A DNA stretch of 64,000 nt from Alitta virens (GCA_932294295.1 OW028576.1:23815227-23879226), one strand, 5' to 3'; positions 1 to 13,524 are shown, numbered from the stretch's first letter. The notes: generated from the sequence alone by a model not told the origin. Numbers and translations: made by a program.

Positions 1-792
1 TTTAAGTTATGATGCACGGTTAGTATATGAAAATACAAATGTTTTTCAAAACGAGAATTTATAAAGTTGTAATAATTTCTTTAAATGTTGCAGCTTTCAT
101 CGTTATATTCAGTCTGTTCATCAGAATCTAGTCTTGAGCAAAATGATAAGCCAGATATTATGAATAGGAATAACTCCACACATGCACAATTAAGAGGCAT
201 TTATGATCCTGTAGTTTGTAACCAAAAACCTATATTTTCTATTTATTACCTACTTCACAACCAAATCTGCAATGGGTAGGAAAAGTACTCTTGTGTGCAA
301 TTTTCCTGCACCTCTAGTAACAGTTGAGCTGAAGTGCAGCTGCCCACTAGCCAAGTGCCAGTAGTCTATATTGTAACAATGGTGTAGACTTCATCTTAGT
401 GTCTTTCTATCTGCTACGTTGGTAGCGCCTTCTGTAGGCTGTGTTACCTCTTTCTCCCCATTGTGGACTATTGAAGTGGCCATAATATGGAGGTGTTCTA
501 AATATCAATCATCTGTGCAGAATATTTTGGTTATATTACATGTACTACTACTAGTAGATTAAGTTTCTCCTGACAAAGTCTGTATTAAAAATTTATGTTT
601 AGCAATGTATTTCCATACATTTTAAGCATGTGAAATTTGTATTTGTTTGCTGAAAATACTGAATAATAATAATTATTATTTAATAAACTGTCTGCAAAAC
701 TGTGAATACATTTTTTTTTACCATGGTAGCAAAATATGTTTATTTAGCAAATGAAATAATTAACTATTTCTATGAGCCAGGGAGATACTTAC
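1..792. other. Left edge, presumed intron of DSL gene 1
   Basis: AT-rich sequence downstream of the last visible donor of DSL gene 1. Neither strand shows a transmembrane or EGF-like exon. A plus-strand frame at 85-279 follows an acceptor-like TTTAAATGTTGCAG but has no recognisable domain and is not called. Confidence 0.4.
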
Positions 793-1124
793 CTGGATGA
801 CATGTTTTTGTCCCATAAGTTGTACAGTTGTAATGTCCATCCCTGTTGATGTTGGATGGTTTGCAATATCTTGTGCAATGTGATCTATACCAGTTCTGGT
901 GGCAGATTTTACTTCCATTTGATGAGCAGTTATAGTAACTTTTGGGTCCGAAGGATGAATGGCATTCTATGTTGCAATCAGGACCATAATAATAGGTAGG
1001 AGAACATATTTTACTTCCATTTGTTGCACAGTGATAATGTCCTGTATCATTGCTCATTGGGTGACAGTCACATCTTGGTCCATACCAATTGTAGTCGCAG
1101 AAGACCCCCACCTGGACAGTCAAT
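793..1124 (-). CDS. DSL gene 1 exon 4, three tandem DSL-like units
   Basis: The acceptor chosen is AATCAG at 1126-1125, because it completes the phase-2 codon of exon 3 and gives LTVQVGVFCDYNWYGPRC, the usual lead into a DSL domain. A second CAG 13 bases downstream would break frame. The 332-bp exon ends in phase 1 at a GTAAGTATC donor. Three units follow one another, each with a WYG/YYG or WYR motif, C-x-C or C-x3-C, an HYxC/YYxC core and a terminal NGSKIC or YGTKTC: roughly residues 7-37, 38-71 and 72-105 of the exon. Canonical ligands have one DSL domain, so three in one exon is unusual. An antisense frame (959-1153) is a shadow. Confidence 0.75.
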
Positions 1125-4100
1125 CTGATTATGAAACAGAAAATTTTGAATGAAAATTTAAGAATGATGCCAGTTGATGTTTTCCCCAAACCACTTGTTT
1201 ATTTTCAGAACATGACATTGTGCTTTCTTTTTTTGCAATTAAGTTGGGCTAGATTTATATCTTGAAGATCACTCTAGTTATGGCCTGTAAATAAGGCTAG
1301 CTTTTAAATTGAAACATGGCTTATAATCAAGAAAATGTAATGTAAGGGTTATTTTGGCTAATCAGAAGTATAGGGCCACATGTCTGATAATGTCTATGTA
1401 TTGTATTGTTTGTCATAACTGAATGATAAGTGCTGAATGGTTCAAAGCTGATATCTCTTGTTGGCAGGAATGTTTCTAAAATGATGTCGCTACATGTATA
1501 TATATAAAATATTGTATCGGCTAATTATGGTTTTGATTATTAAGATCCTGTTACTGGTTGTATATAATTATGTTTATGTTAAAGCTATGTTCTGATACAA
1601 CTTTGCTGATGTAACAACTCGTTATATTTGCTGTTCATACAAAATTCCAAAGACCTCTTAAAATATATGGATTTAATTGTGGTAAACATCGTTTTTAAGT
1701 CCAACCCTTTGAGTAGATGTACTGTCTTTCATGGTGAGTTGTTCTATTGGGATGTAGGTTATATATACTGAAGAAGGAAGTTGAATCCAGTGGTTTTAAT
1801 CGTGAAGTGAACATAATGGTGAGTTGTTCTTAAATAAGGATTCACAGTACATTGTATTCAATTGATGAATAACAATTATTAATTATGACATAAACCTTAG
1901 ATATAAACTTTAACATATAAAACTATTGTAATATTAACATATTGTCATGTTCCTATACATGAGGTTGGAGTGTGGACTGTACAATAATACGCAGGTAATT
2001 CTGATTGTTGAAATAATTTACATTGTGGATTATACATGCTTTTGTTTAGTACTGTTCGAACTAACCTAACATTGCAGTATCTCAGTATAGAAAACAAACA
2101 TATACTTCTTATTTACTTATTAAAGCAACTCATTCTTCTTTCTGCATTTTACCTTAAATGTTCCATGTTTTTCTTTTTTCAACAAAACATTACTTTAATT
2201 ACCACAACATGATACTCACTCTGTGCGACGTTTGAGCGTAAATGATTTGGCAGGGCCCTCACTTCTTGACCTGCTGGCATTCATTCTAATCTCGGTTTCA
2301 AGTTCATCCACTAAGTCATTTGAGAAGGTATTATCATCCCACACCTTGACTTTCAAGAGTATATCACCCTGGTGTTGGAGATACAGAAGAAAAAAAAAAC
2401 TTGATCAAATATGCAATTTTTCTGCATAACAGATTGTAATTTATAAAACACCTTTAAAAAAAAGCATATACATGGCTACGGCCTCGTTGTACATTGACAT
2501 TTTCAGGTTACAATATAACGATAGTTTAATTGCGTATCCATGAACCCCATCCAAGTGTCAGAAATAAGGTAATACTCCCTGCAAAGTTTTTTTTTTATTT
2601 CCCCATTATGATTCAAGGGAAAATAGCCGTTTGTATACAATTTGTCTGATCCATTAATGCCAAGTAGGTTACATCCTAAGCTTTCAGAATATGCTTGAAT
2701 TTGTAAACTCGGATAAATACTGACGAAATTATTAAATAAATGTACAATCAAGTTAGATCTTAAGAATTGCTGGTACTGGCTGATTTCATGATTTCTAGCG
2801 TGATGCTGGAAACGTTGCTTTAGGCTCCGCCTACTTTGTGGCTGCCTACCAATCACTGTTAGTATACAATGAAAACTGTTGTACATGAGGTTTCGTACAA
2901 CGGCATACATAATGCTGAATTTCACTGGTGAGTCATACCAGATAGCATTCCAAATCGACCCGATGGTCGGCAAATAATCGTTAGCAGGTTTGAAATAAGT
3001 CTCATTAAAGAACTTGCCCACCTGGCTCTTTTACCTTGAATTTGTTTCTTTTATTTGAGGTGGCGTCTCTATTATCACATAACTGTACTGTCATATATTG
3101 GACGTATCTGAATGAATGAATGAATGAATCAATGAATCTAATCTATGATTGAGTTATCCTGTAACTGATAACATTGCTATATAGATAGATAGTTTATTTT
3201 GACAGGTATGTACATTATATGACACGAACAAAGGTTTTCTTTGTAAAGGTGTACATATAAGGTTACATATTCTTGTTTACAGGAGTACCTATCCAGAAAC
3301 CACCTGAGCAGAAGCTGTTGTAGTCGTACCATAACAAAAAATTAGAAAAATAAATGTCTTAAAATCTGACATTATTTACAAATGTAGCTTATCATCACTT
3401 ACTAGTTAACATGTTGTCATTGTTGGAGAGAGTGGGAACTTATGAGGACAGACGACTAGTTATTTTCCTTATAATTATAATTGTGTAGTTTTTAATTGTT
3501 TGATTGAATAACATGCACAGTATCTATGATACGCATGGCATATTATATAATATGCTAGACAAGGAATACAATTCTCAGTACATAGAGACTCTGTAATGCA
3601 CACATTTTGGCAAAAATATATTATAATTCCTTTCAAAGAAATCAAAGAATATAAGATAAGTTAATTAATGTTATTTACATTATTTTGTTAAGCTTTCTAG
3701 CTATGCAACTGCACACATTTTGTAAACGATTTTTTAATACCTTCATCAGATTCTGTTCAACACTGGTCCAAGGTTACATTTTTATTCATTGTACAAGGGG
3801 CTCCCTGTTTACAGATGTTTGTTCTGCTTCACTTGCCCATCTTGACAACAAATCCTATTTTCGTTAACTTGTAATTTTTATTAGTATAATTATGTATGGT
3901 AACTAGTTTTAAAACTTTGTAAAGAGTATTTTATGTATTTTCTGACAATCTGGTCGAAGCATTTGCATGTTAATTGTCTTAGTTTTTAACCAAGTCCAGA
4001 TTGAAAGATTTGAATGAAGGAGCTAGTCTGGAAAAACGTTCTAGATGATAATAATAAAATTATGTGATATCTGTTGAGTTCAGCTTTTAAGACATGGTTT

Positions 4101-7100
4101 CTCAATATTTTTTTGGAAATTACTTTTATTTTAATATTTGTATCTGATCATAAAGGGAGTGATTCAATATTCATTGAACTGTTAGATTTTTTTACTTAAT
4201 AATATATATTTTTATTGCCAATTCAGCTAGAGGCTGATGACACATGCCATCATTCTTGCAAGCAGAAAAGCCAATGGGAATCCAAGCAAATTGATAACAC
4301 CTGCTACTATATATTCCATGGGAATAAATAATTGGAAGGAAATGGCAAATTCTACAACTCACAACATATGAATATGTTAAAGATGAAAGAAGAGCATGAC
4401 GAATTTGACGTGCAAGACAAGTTCAATCAATATCATTACAGGATATTGGAACAAAGCCTACAGTTTCTACATATCAGGACCTTGCACTTTTACATACATG
4501 TAGTACTATCGAGAGGACATATCTGTAAAAAAAATGGTGAGAATCCAAGCAGTTCTTCTAGTGTTTTTGGGACTTTTTCATTTTGAGAACATCAAAAAGT
4601 GACAGAATAGGGCAAGTAGATTAATTTTTAATAAGAAGGTAGAGCATTTACACCTTTGAGGCAGAAAGTGCCATTTTGGATCAATAATTCAGATACTGAT
4701 ATTGTCTGACATTATAAGATCAAAAATATCACAATGCCCAATTGCTTATACCCCTAACTAAATGTGGCAAAGCTTTAAAGACTTCATATAAGCATTTAAT
4801 TAACCAAGAGCTTTCCCGAAAGAGGAAATGTCTGGTGCAAGTTTTTAGGCCGCACCCTGTACATTTTAAACTGTTAAGTGACCTCATGCATATATAGTTG
4901 TATTTTGGTTATTCTCTCTTTTTTTATTATTAACCAGTAGATTATTTTACCCATTCTAGTGCCCAGTTCAATAATTTCATCAACTCACACATCACTTTTG
5001 CCATTTTCCAAAATCATATTGCGGGCAAAGGTGGTTAACGCCGTGAATGAAGATCTAAAACCCTAAAGTGGTCAACACAGGGTTCTGTGCAATGCTCAAT
5101 TTGGTTATGGCTGTCCAACCCATAACTAGCACAGGTTTGAATAACCTTTAAATTAACTTTATTTTAAAAATGCATCAAATACTGACTTCCAATTATTCAT
5201 AAAAATCTACATCCACAGCATGAGCAGTTTTGCAGGTATGTTGAAAATGGAAAACAGCTAAATTTGTAGAAGATCTCAAAGCAAAATCTGTCCTGTTAAT
5301 TCAGTTGGAATTAAATCTTTTTAATAATTTTTGTACCTGATCCTAATCAGATCTTAATCTGCATGGAAGATCATCTAAATGACAAAGTTTTTGTTACAAA
5401 TTTTCTAAATTTGTTTGCGTATGACCAAATATGGCATCCTAAATCTGTTGCTCCATGACTATAATTGACATAATTTAATTGGTAACTGTGGAATTTTACT
5501 GCAGTAGAACAAGCTATACATCATGGTACTTTAAGAGCATTGACCACATGGCCTATATGCACTCACAGCTATCGATTTATAGCCTGCCGCAGTGGCTAAG
5601 TGCTCTGAGGCTTTTGACTGCTTGGGTGGGGTTGGGGGTACCAGGATACAAATCGAACTCTGGAAATTTTTTTGTTTGTTTTAAATATTATTACCAGCCA
5701 AAGGCCTAGAGGCCGTAGGCGGTATGATAAAGTTGGCAGGAGCTAGGTGGCAGCACTCCCCACAATAGTGGCAGGTGGCAGCACCAGCACGATTAGTCAG
5801 ATTACTGGATGTTTTTATAATATTACCATCTCACGCATGTGCAAAGGGTACCCTAGAAGTTTTTCACACGAGATTCTCGAATGGCAAAGCAAACGTTATG
5901 ATGAGGGTCGTAGATTTACAACTCTAAAGTAATCTTATGTAACAGAGAGGCTGCATACCAATCCATAATGGAGCGGAAAGCGAATGAGCGGCCGAATTCA
6001 TGAGCTTACGCTCCTTCCGGTATTGTGTGTAAATCTGTTTTTGAATCATTGAGGTTGAATGTTGGTTAGTCTATGAGAAATTTCAGAGCGTCACAAACTC
6101 TTTCAGTCACGTGATTTCTATGGAGCTGCCGCAAATCATTTTCTTTGCTGTAAAATCTTTGTTTGCTGTAAAACAATCGGCTTTCACTAAATCTTTAATT
6201 TTAAAAATATATACAAGTTCTAATGCATTAAAATAGTTGTACTTGCCAATTCAGCGCTAACTGTCAAGGATTTCAAATCGTTAAACAACACCGACATGCT
6301 ATATGCAAAACGCGCTTTGCTACGGTTTCTTTGCACCAGAGGACGCCACTGTACAGCAATACAGCCACGACCGCCCCTAGCGAAATTTGTACAAAGCATC
6401 ATCAGACAATTCAACGGTGTTGACAGCATAATTATAATCCAAGCTTTCCGCTCCTTCTGTCTCTGGCAGATAACATATTATCTTTGTATAATATAACTCT
6501 TAAGCTTTCATTCGGTGTATTCAAATCAAAAATAGACCAAGTATTAAACAAGTGTTGCTGCCAATATCCAATATCTGCCGAGATTGCATATTGGGCTGGA
6601 TATTATGTCCTTTAGGCCGATAAGCAGGTCTTTGGGCGACGAGCTAGCCTTTGGGCTTGCTTGCAGAAATCCCCTGTGACTTGTTCAAAAGAATATATAG
6701 TCTTTGGGCTTACCGGCGAATACTTCTAATATCGCTCCGTGGCTTTATCCAGAAAGCTTCGCCTAGTACGTTCCGTAAATTGCGGACCCAATGCTAATAT
6801 AAAAGGGCCCCAAACTGGAAAATTCTGTCCACTGATTTCAAAATGTCATATCTTTGTAAATAATTATTTGATTTTCAGTCTGTTTTCACTCACATGTAAT
6901 ATAAATTATGTGTTTTATGATAAGAAAAAAACGTTGATATCTCTGAAGAAGAGAATTTATAATTTCAGGTTATATATATGCCTTTAAGTCCATAAAATTT
7001 GAATGTCCGCACCCCTACCTTTGTGTACTGAAATTTTCATTGTTTTCTACAAAATCCATATAGAGCTCTCAAATCTGGATTTATTTATCAGTTCCGACAA

Positions 7101-10100
7101 GCAGCGAGTACAGGCAATTTTTATTTAACTTCTTCAGTTTTCATCTGATTTTTAAAATTAAAGCATTTTCTAAAATCTAAGAGCTTCACCTATTAAATAC
7201 GTGACTAGCATTAATTATTTAGACGAATTGTGGAAGCAGCGCTATTTTTATATTGAATCGTAAACAATGAAAATAACACACTGACAATACTTCAGTGGTA
7301 CAAAACAATGACACAATGATTACATTGTGAGACATGAGATATTTACACCCTCAAATTATTTATATGTACAGGGGTTGAAGAGGGAGATCTAAAAATTAAA
7401 AATGCCCACTTATGCTGTGGCATATTTATGTGTTTACAATGTCATTGAAAAACGGCCTTTGGCTTCACGCTTAGGCATTAACATATTATATCAACATGTA
7501 AATGAGCTTGGAAGTTTAATTTGTCGTCATCCATTAAAAACAATTTTTGCACAATGTACTATCGACTATTATAATATCATCACACAAGCTTTACTTGTTA
7601 ATGAAGCAAAGCCAAGCTGGCTCCCCAGAAGCAACAATATCCATTAATGTAAATCTTGTCCTTATTTCTTGCTATATCATCTCACTTAAGAAAGAAACAA
7701 TACAATTTGTCTGTTGATTTTGTCTGTCTATGGTCAACACACTATTCAACCCCAATTTACTCAATTCCATATTTTCAGATTAAATTGATGTTCCATAACC
7801 ATTTTCGCAATAACGTAACTGTTTGAAAATAATCTTCATTCATTAAGATTTGTTCTGTTGGATAATTTCCTGATTATTTGTGTCTGACATTACCTAATTT
7901 TGTTTTAACACTCAAATAAACAAGCCATATGAATGCACTTATATATTAATGAGGAAACAACAACATCACAGGCAATGAGGAAGAATAGGTCATGCTGTGT
8001 TATGAATGTTATCGATAGCAAAATACCTTTGAATTTAAATTTGATGATGAGATCATGTTTACCTTACCATCTCTGACTTTCTGGCTGTCACTGTGTTTTA
8101 TTTTTTGTAACTATTAAAGTATAATTTTGTGTAGCTTTGATACAAAAAGTGACTAAACATGCCCTACACCAACTTTCCATTTGCGCTCGGTAAATGTGCA
8201 GTGTCATGTTTACCTTTGTATACTACATTAGACTGATTTGGAATTGTGATTTTATACAATGACAACTCTTGTACTTTACATTACAGTGATAAATCCAGTT
8301 TTCGTAGTCATTGGCATCTGTCACTGCAATATTCTGAACATTTTTGCTTATTATTGCAAGCATTTGCAGAGTTTATGAGAATAATATGCAACAAATATAT
8401 CTACTTGCAAAGTATATAAACACCCAGCAAACATGTGAATGCAATACTGAATTTCATACTGTTGTATTTCTTAGGATTTTATAGCATATGACAACTTCTG
8501 TTTTACTATGTTGTAATTGCAGTAGCGGAATTAACGGGGAGTGGGTTGAACGCCCTCCCCCCTCCATAGCCTAGTACATTTTAATTAAAAATTAAAAAAT
8601 TGAGTTGGTGTAATGGCACTCTCGTTTCCTTCGCATGTGCTCCTGAGTTCAGGTCTCGTCAGAACACTATCCTGAATAACTTTTAGGCTACTAAAATTTA
8701 ATTAGAAAATCTTATGCTTCTATTTTCCCATTTTGTTTACTTAATGAATTTTTTTTGACAAAGTTTGCAAATCAATATTTAAATATAGGCCTATTTATCC
8801 GCAAAGCATTGAATTTAAGATTTCGAAAATTAATGCACAGCACTGTGCAATACATAACTGACCTCGCACAATGAGCAAGAGTGGCATTGGGCCGATGGAA
8901 CTGCTGACATTGGGCCAACACCAGGCCGACATTGCATTGCTATCTGGGTACAAAGGCCAATGTACAACATTTAGTTATTCATTATTTATTTCAATGTAGA
9001 AATGCGTCTTTTTATTCAACAAATGACTGATTGCAGTGTACTAATTGAAACTGTTAGCCACAAACACAGACATATAGTCAGTCTCTTACTTTAATATATA
9101 CCTGTCACCAACTCAGCTAGTCTCTGTTTTTTCTTTCTCTTTCTTTTTGTAATGTGTCATCTACATTGCCTCTTTTCCACAGTAGTGACTATGTTCTTTA
9201 CTTGTAACATGTCCCACAAAGATGAGAATCTAATATAGTCTTTGGCGTTAATGCTACTATATGAAGTTTTCTCTACGTTTTCACACAGCAACCAGTAATT
9301 ACCATAAAGCTGAATCAGATCTTTGGATGTGGTTTTGATATAATAAATTATTTTAGGTGGTCTGTGTGCAATGTTTATCTTCTGCTAATCAATACTTTTT
9401 TTTCAGCATCAGCAGAGATCAAGAACTTTTCATCATCAGTATATATTTGACTTACCTGCCACTTGTTAAGGGTGAACACCTTTGGATTTTGTGTAATTGG
9501 TGTCCTGAAGAAGTCAATTGTATTCTGGCTTACAGAAGTTGTGGTGTAACATTCAAATTGGCCTACACAGACTTCAAAAGCGTGGTCACATTTGGAAGCG
9601 TAGTCACACCAGCTACCATCACTTAGTCTTCCCTCTGAGTTATTGTATTTAGACAGGGTGATGGATAGAGTGGCTGTTCCTATGCAAACCTGCAATATAA
9701 TCATGCTTCTTGTGAGTAATTTCATTTGACTGCATTTGTTTGGTTTGATCAAGTCACTACTATATTGATCTAAAATAAAGGGGGGGGGGGGAAGTGGTAG
9801 CTTGATGATGGGCCCCAACTTGACCAAAAAAAAATTGTCACTTTTGAGGAGCCCTAGTTTACGCTAATAATTTAGAGACCCTCCACTCCCCCATGTCACC
9901 CCAGACAGAACATCACCTTGATATTTTGCATGTTATAGTATATTAAAGACTGAAGGTAATGCAAGTCATTAAATCATAATCTTTCCTCCTCAAAAGAGAT
10001 GGTCACTAAACATATGATAAAATAGTATTGATGTAGCAAACATGCTAGATAGTTGAGTTCATATTGTGACAAACATAACAATCCCGAACTGTGCATAAAG

Positions 10101-13100
10101 AACTATAGGAATTTATCAAGTATTGTTAGACATAATTTGAGAAACCCAGAAAGCTATGTGAATAAATCTATTCTATTACTATGTTTGGACCGCTGTTGTA
10201 AACTTTAGGAATTCAGAATTATATGGAGTTTTGTGCAAATTCATGTCATGAACTCACGAAGTTACCCTGCACAGAAGTGCATTAAATGTTTCATATAACA
10301 TTATAATGTTTGCTTTCAGGGACTGACCACATTTTCAATTACTGGGACGTTGCCAATGCCAACTCTTTTCTGGCTAACGAGTCGAAGAAATTCAATTCAA
10401 TACGGTCACTTTTATTGTTAATTTATAGTATCAGCAGCTGCAGTGCATTTAATTGTAAAGGTTAATGGTCATGCATCCAGAAAGAATTGATTAACTCATT
10501 CTTCTTACTTCTGATTTTTTTCTGACTTTAACATGAATTCCACTTCATAGTGAATTGGATAATGCAATGGGTGAAGCATCCATTACCTCGGCTTTAAGGG
10601 CGAGACAACAATTACATTGGGATGCCACCTTGTAGTATTATTGCTTACAGGGGTGGATCCAGAATTTTTTGGCAGGGGGGGGGGGGGGTCTGATTTTTCG
10701 GGATCTATACGCTCGCACGTAGAATGCAGGTTCTCCTCCGGAAACGAAGAATTTTGTAAAACATAGCTGAGATATGGCAACGTTGCCACCAGATAGCATT
10801 TTAAATCGGGCATTCAAAATCGGGCTTGCATCGTTTCTTTATGGGAAGCCGTCAGTACAACATGGCTGCAATCAAAAGGCACAACTAGGCCAAGCATAAG
10901 TAATACCAGACAATTAAAAAAACTATTGATTTATTTTCTGTCTCAATTTTTTTGATTACTTTTTCCTTTTTTGGGGGGCTGGTGGGCTGGATCCAATCCT
11001 GATTGCTAACTAAAAACTTTGTGAAGTCACAATACTGCCACCCAAATGGCTCGTTTATTATCAATCTAGCATCGCTAAAAATGAGTTCTTTATGCCTACA
11101 TAAATAAAACAGCTGCTGCTGCTTCTTTCTAATTACTTATTTTGAAATTTATTTAACAAGAAAACGTGTCTAAACAAAGTCAAAATATCACCTGCAGGCT
11201 AGCCCTGTGTTTGGCGTCACTTAAGATGGGGCAGTAATAATGATGACAAAATCTATGTGATGATCCTGTTTCTGTTTAGTCAATTTTGGTGCTTTTTTTG
11301 TGAAAACACAGTTTTGTAAGCTGCAGAAAAACTGGGCAACTGAAATTACTTCTGATGATTGATCATAAAATCAAAAAATTTTCTACACAAATTGTTAGCA
11401 GGAAATTTTGTTTTATTTTCTTGCCTCAAAGTTACAGTCAGTTGATATCAGGTCACAGTAACAATTAGCAAACTGCATGTCCCAATGTCAAGTTTTCAGA
11501 TTCATAATTCAGTATCTCCCTGATAAAGTCATAATTAAAAATTTTGTGCTGTTGTATATAAGTTTTTAAGATAAGTACCCTAGATATTTTGAGTTCATTG
11601 TATTCTCAAATCTGCATCAGCCAGAACAGTCTATTTCGAAAAATGAGGCATTAATAATTTGATTCAAATCCAATTTTCAAAAAAATATATTTATGTTTCA
11701 GTTACTGTAGAGTGCTCCGTTGTAATACCTTCTGATCATGTAATACCTTCTAATCATGTATGTTGACTGACTGGCAACACGTTTTCCCTACAAACACTTT
11801 TGAATAATATTAGCACTCACTCATTGGGACAATATCTGACAAAAAAATTTCCAAAACAGATTGTGTAAATGTTGAGACAACATTCTATAATATAATTTAC
11901 ATGGTTAAACTATTTTTATAATGTTTCTTGATGATATGATTTATAATATTGGCACAAGCATTTCTAGGGTCCACACTTTCATATTGTTACATTATGCTCA
12001 AATAATATTGCCACAACATAATTTGAATGATAATGTGGATGTTGTAAAAAATATCTGTGCCATATTTATTTTAATATGCTATTAAATACATTGCAAGAAG
12101 GATTTTATTCACCTTATGAAAATGTGTTCTGCCAATGTTTCCATAATGTTTTGTTATAATATGATTAATGATGTTGCTGCAACTATTTATAGGTCCACAC
12201 TATCATAATGTTACATTATGCTCAAATAATATTGTCACAACATTAGGTAAATGATAGTATGTCTGTTGTAATGATGTCTGTGCAATATTTAAAAAAATAT
12301 TATTAAAAACATTGCTGAAATGTTTTTATTCACATTATGAAAATATTAATTTAAATTTACAAGCGCCATCTAGGGATTATATGCATCTGGTAGCCATTTT
12401 GATATGGAGAGAGTTTAGCCATTTTGATATGGAGAGAGTTTTCAAGTCTCAGCAACAAAGTGCAGGAACATCTGCAAAACAGGTTGGTATTTTTGTTATC
12501 TTTTGTAACGTTGTCAGTGATAAATCATTGTAGAAAACAAATGAGGATTAATTCCCTTTGAAATGTGATATGTTTGTTGCCTGGTCAGCCCCTAAAGAAT
12601 TTGCAACATCATAAATGGATGGCAACACAGTCACTGTTGTCATGTAAATGTAAATAATATATAGCTTATGCTGAGTTTCAATTAAACAGTTTTTTTTGTA
12701 AATCATAATTTTCAGAGGTGTATACTGATGTTGAAGTGGACCTAGTCATGAGCCTGACTGACAACAAGACATGATATGGAGAGATACATCACTGTGAATG
12801 CTCACCAACTATTGCCATTTATATATTCAGTATTAAAATAACTAATTGCAGTTTTCTTAAAGTTAATAACGGCAAGATATTGATCGAATTTTCATTTGAA
12901 AATAAAGATTTTCTCTCCTTATTCCAGACATGTTGCTGTTATTATTTATATATTAAATCTAAATCATGTTGTAAAATAATGTCAAAATCTTTGTTCTTAA
13001 TATTTGGAAAATATTGCTTAAAAGGGTTCAGGGTCCACACTTCAATTTTGTGACAATATGTCTGCAAGTAGTCACAGTATTTTGTTCAATACAATAATAT

Positions 13101-13524
13101 CAATGTCATGAGTATCTTCTGGCTATGTTTCAGGAAAACATGTGCAATAATGTTTCTACAGTAGACACTTTAATGTGGTGACAATATGATCTGCAACACT
13201 CTCAAAATGTTAGTTAATGCTGTGAAAATATTCTCACAATATTTTATTGGAATACTTATAAAAATTATATGATTATTCTAACAATATATTCATAATGTTT
13301 TTGGGAATATTATCAAAAATGTTGCCGCACACTTTTCTAGGGTCCACACTTTCATACTGCGACAATGTGATCTACAATCTTGTGACAATATTATACAAAT
13401 GTTGTTGTCACAATATGCTTGTGTTTGCAGGGATTATACCCTTGATTCTTAATGCATCTGTAATTAGTAAAATACTTACCTTAAACAAAGTCAGAATGAA
13501 GATTATAATGCGTAATATTTTCAT
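793..13524 (-). CDS. DSL gene 1: MNNL + triple DSL-like secreted/membrane protein (3' end outside window)
   Basis: Four exons join in consistent phase: 13524-13480, 9689-9456, 2368-2220 and 1124-793. The first encodes a start and a hydrophobic signal peptide. The second and third together make an MNNL domain (N-terminal domain of Notch ligands), with the cysteine pattern around SWCDYASKCDHAFEVCVG. The fourth has three DSL-like cysteine units. All four donors are GTAAGT or GTGAGT. Established: MNNL and DSL form the receptor-binding head of Delta, Serrate and Jagged. Not seen: EGF repeats or a transmembrane segment, which must lie beyond coordinate 1 because the last donor is a strong GTAAGT in phase 1. 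Neighbouring gene 2 has the same exon plan and phases and shows what the rest probably looks like. No frameshift or stop is seen here, so this copy looks intact. Alternative: a secreted DSL protein. Family assignment is firm; function is inference. Confidence 0.8.
2220..2368 (-). CDS. DSL gene 1 exon 3, MNNL domain second half
   Basis: The exon starts after CACCAG at 2368 (phase 0), ends at 2220 before GTGAGT (phase 2) and encodes GDILLKVKVWDDN followed by DELETEIRMNASRSRS and FTLKRRTE. The preceding exon ends FTLNKWQ, so the junction rebuilds the usual Notch-ligand strand around the invariant tryptophan. Gene 2 has a clear counterpart (39896-40047) with VDEL..R.NAS.SR and F.LK.RTE conserved, which supports both exons. 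Confidence 0.75.
5580..5665 (+). repeat. Possible tRNA-derived SINE head
   Basis: The stretch starting GCCGCAGTGGCTAAGTGCTC resembles a tRNA-Leu-like D arm with an A box (TGGCTAAGTGC). About 50 bp on it has ATCGAACTC, a weakened B box. The spacing fits a pol III promoter. It lacks a clean acceptor stem, so a SINE relic is more likely than a tRNA gene. Confidence 0.4.
8595..8672 (+). repeat. Possible tRNA-derived SINE head
   Basis: TTGGTGTAATGGCACTCTCG resembles a tRNA D arm and A box, and GAGTTCAGGTCTCG 30-40 bp later resembles a T arm and B box. The flanks are AT-rich and no intact cloverleaf closes. Confidence 0.35.
9456..9689 (-). CDS. DSL gene 1 exon 2, MNNL domain first half
   Basis: The acceptor (TTATATTGCAG) and donor (CAG then GTAAG) bound 234 bp, exactly 78 codons, phase 0 at both ends. 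The translation begins VCIGTATLSITLSKYNNSEG and has the MNNL layout: a beta-strand with alternating hydrophobics, then cysteine pairs in WCDYASKCDHAFEVCV, ending VFTLNKWQ. This corresponds to the N-terminal C2-like module of Delta and Jagged, which contacts Notch and phospholipid. An antisense frame over 9357-9626 is a shadow. Confidence 0.8.
11788..13432. repeat. Degenerate repeat array with short terminal inverted repeats
   Basis: Diverged copies of a block built on GGTCCACACTTTCATA..TGTNACA recur at about 11969, 12191, 13029 and 13341; the first two are about 222 bp apart and alignable over most of their length. The outer ends read CCCTACAAACAC (11788) and GTGTTTGCAGGG (13421-13432), inverted with one mismatch. 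This suggests a non-autonomous DNA element with internal tandem duplication, lying in intron 1 of DSL gene 1. No coding sequence is seen. Confidence 0.5.
13480..13524 (-). CDS. DSL gene 1 exon 1, signal peptide
   Basis: ATG at 13524-13522 is followed by 14 codons giving MKILRIIIFILTLFK, a hydrophobic leader, then a GTAAGT donor in phase 0. It matches the position and phase of the gene 2 signal exon. Short, but supported by the donor and by the phase-0 acceptor of the MNNL exon. The 5' UTR and promoter were not identified. Confidence 0.65.

Larger units (their letters stand above)
2369..9455 (-). other. Intron 2 of DSL gene 1, repeat-bearing
   Basis: A seven-kilobase intron between the two MNNL exons. 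It holds a short TGAA run (3107-3139), two possible tRNA-derived SINE heads (5580-5665, 8595-8672), a degenerate CTTTGGGC-bearing patch at 6540-6720, a fragment of the 15-kb repeat family near 6528, and otherwise AT-rich sequence without convincing exons. Confidence 0.5.

Noticed and set aside
85..279. Plus-strand frame after an acceptor-like TTGCAG
   Set aside because: No domain, no paired donor or known neighbour; the DSL gene on the other strand explains the region as intron.
2503..3021. 172-codon minus-strand frame
   Set aside because: It lies in an intron of DSL gene 1, has no recognisable domain, and part of it (PTIGSIWNAIW) is translated from the MITE end motif GATAGCATTCCAAATCG.
4580..4640. 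Short stretch reading QNRASRLIFNKK
   Set aside because: Resembles the C-terminal part of LINE RTs, but it is only about 12 residues with no other motif nearby; too little to call.
5580..5665. Functional tRNA gene
   Set aside because: A- and B-box-like words exist, but no acceptor stem closes and the B box is degenerate; reported only as a possible SINE.
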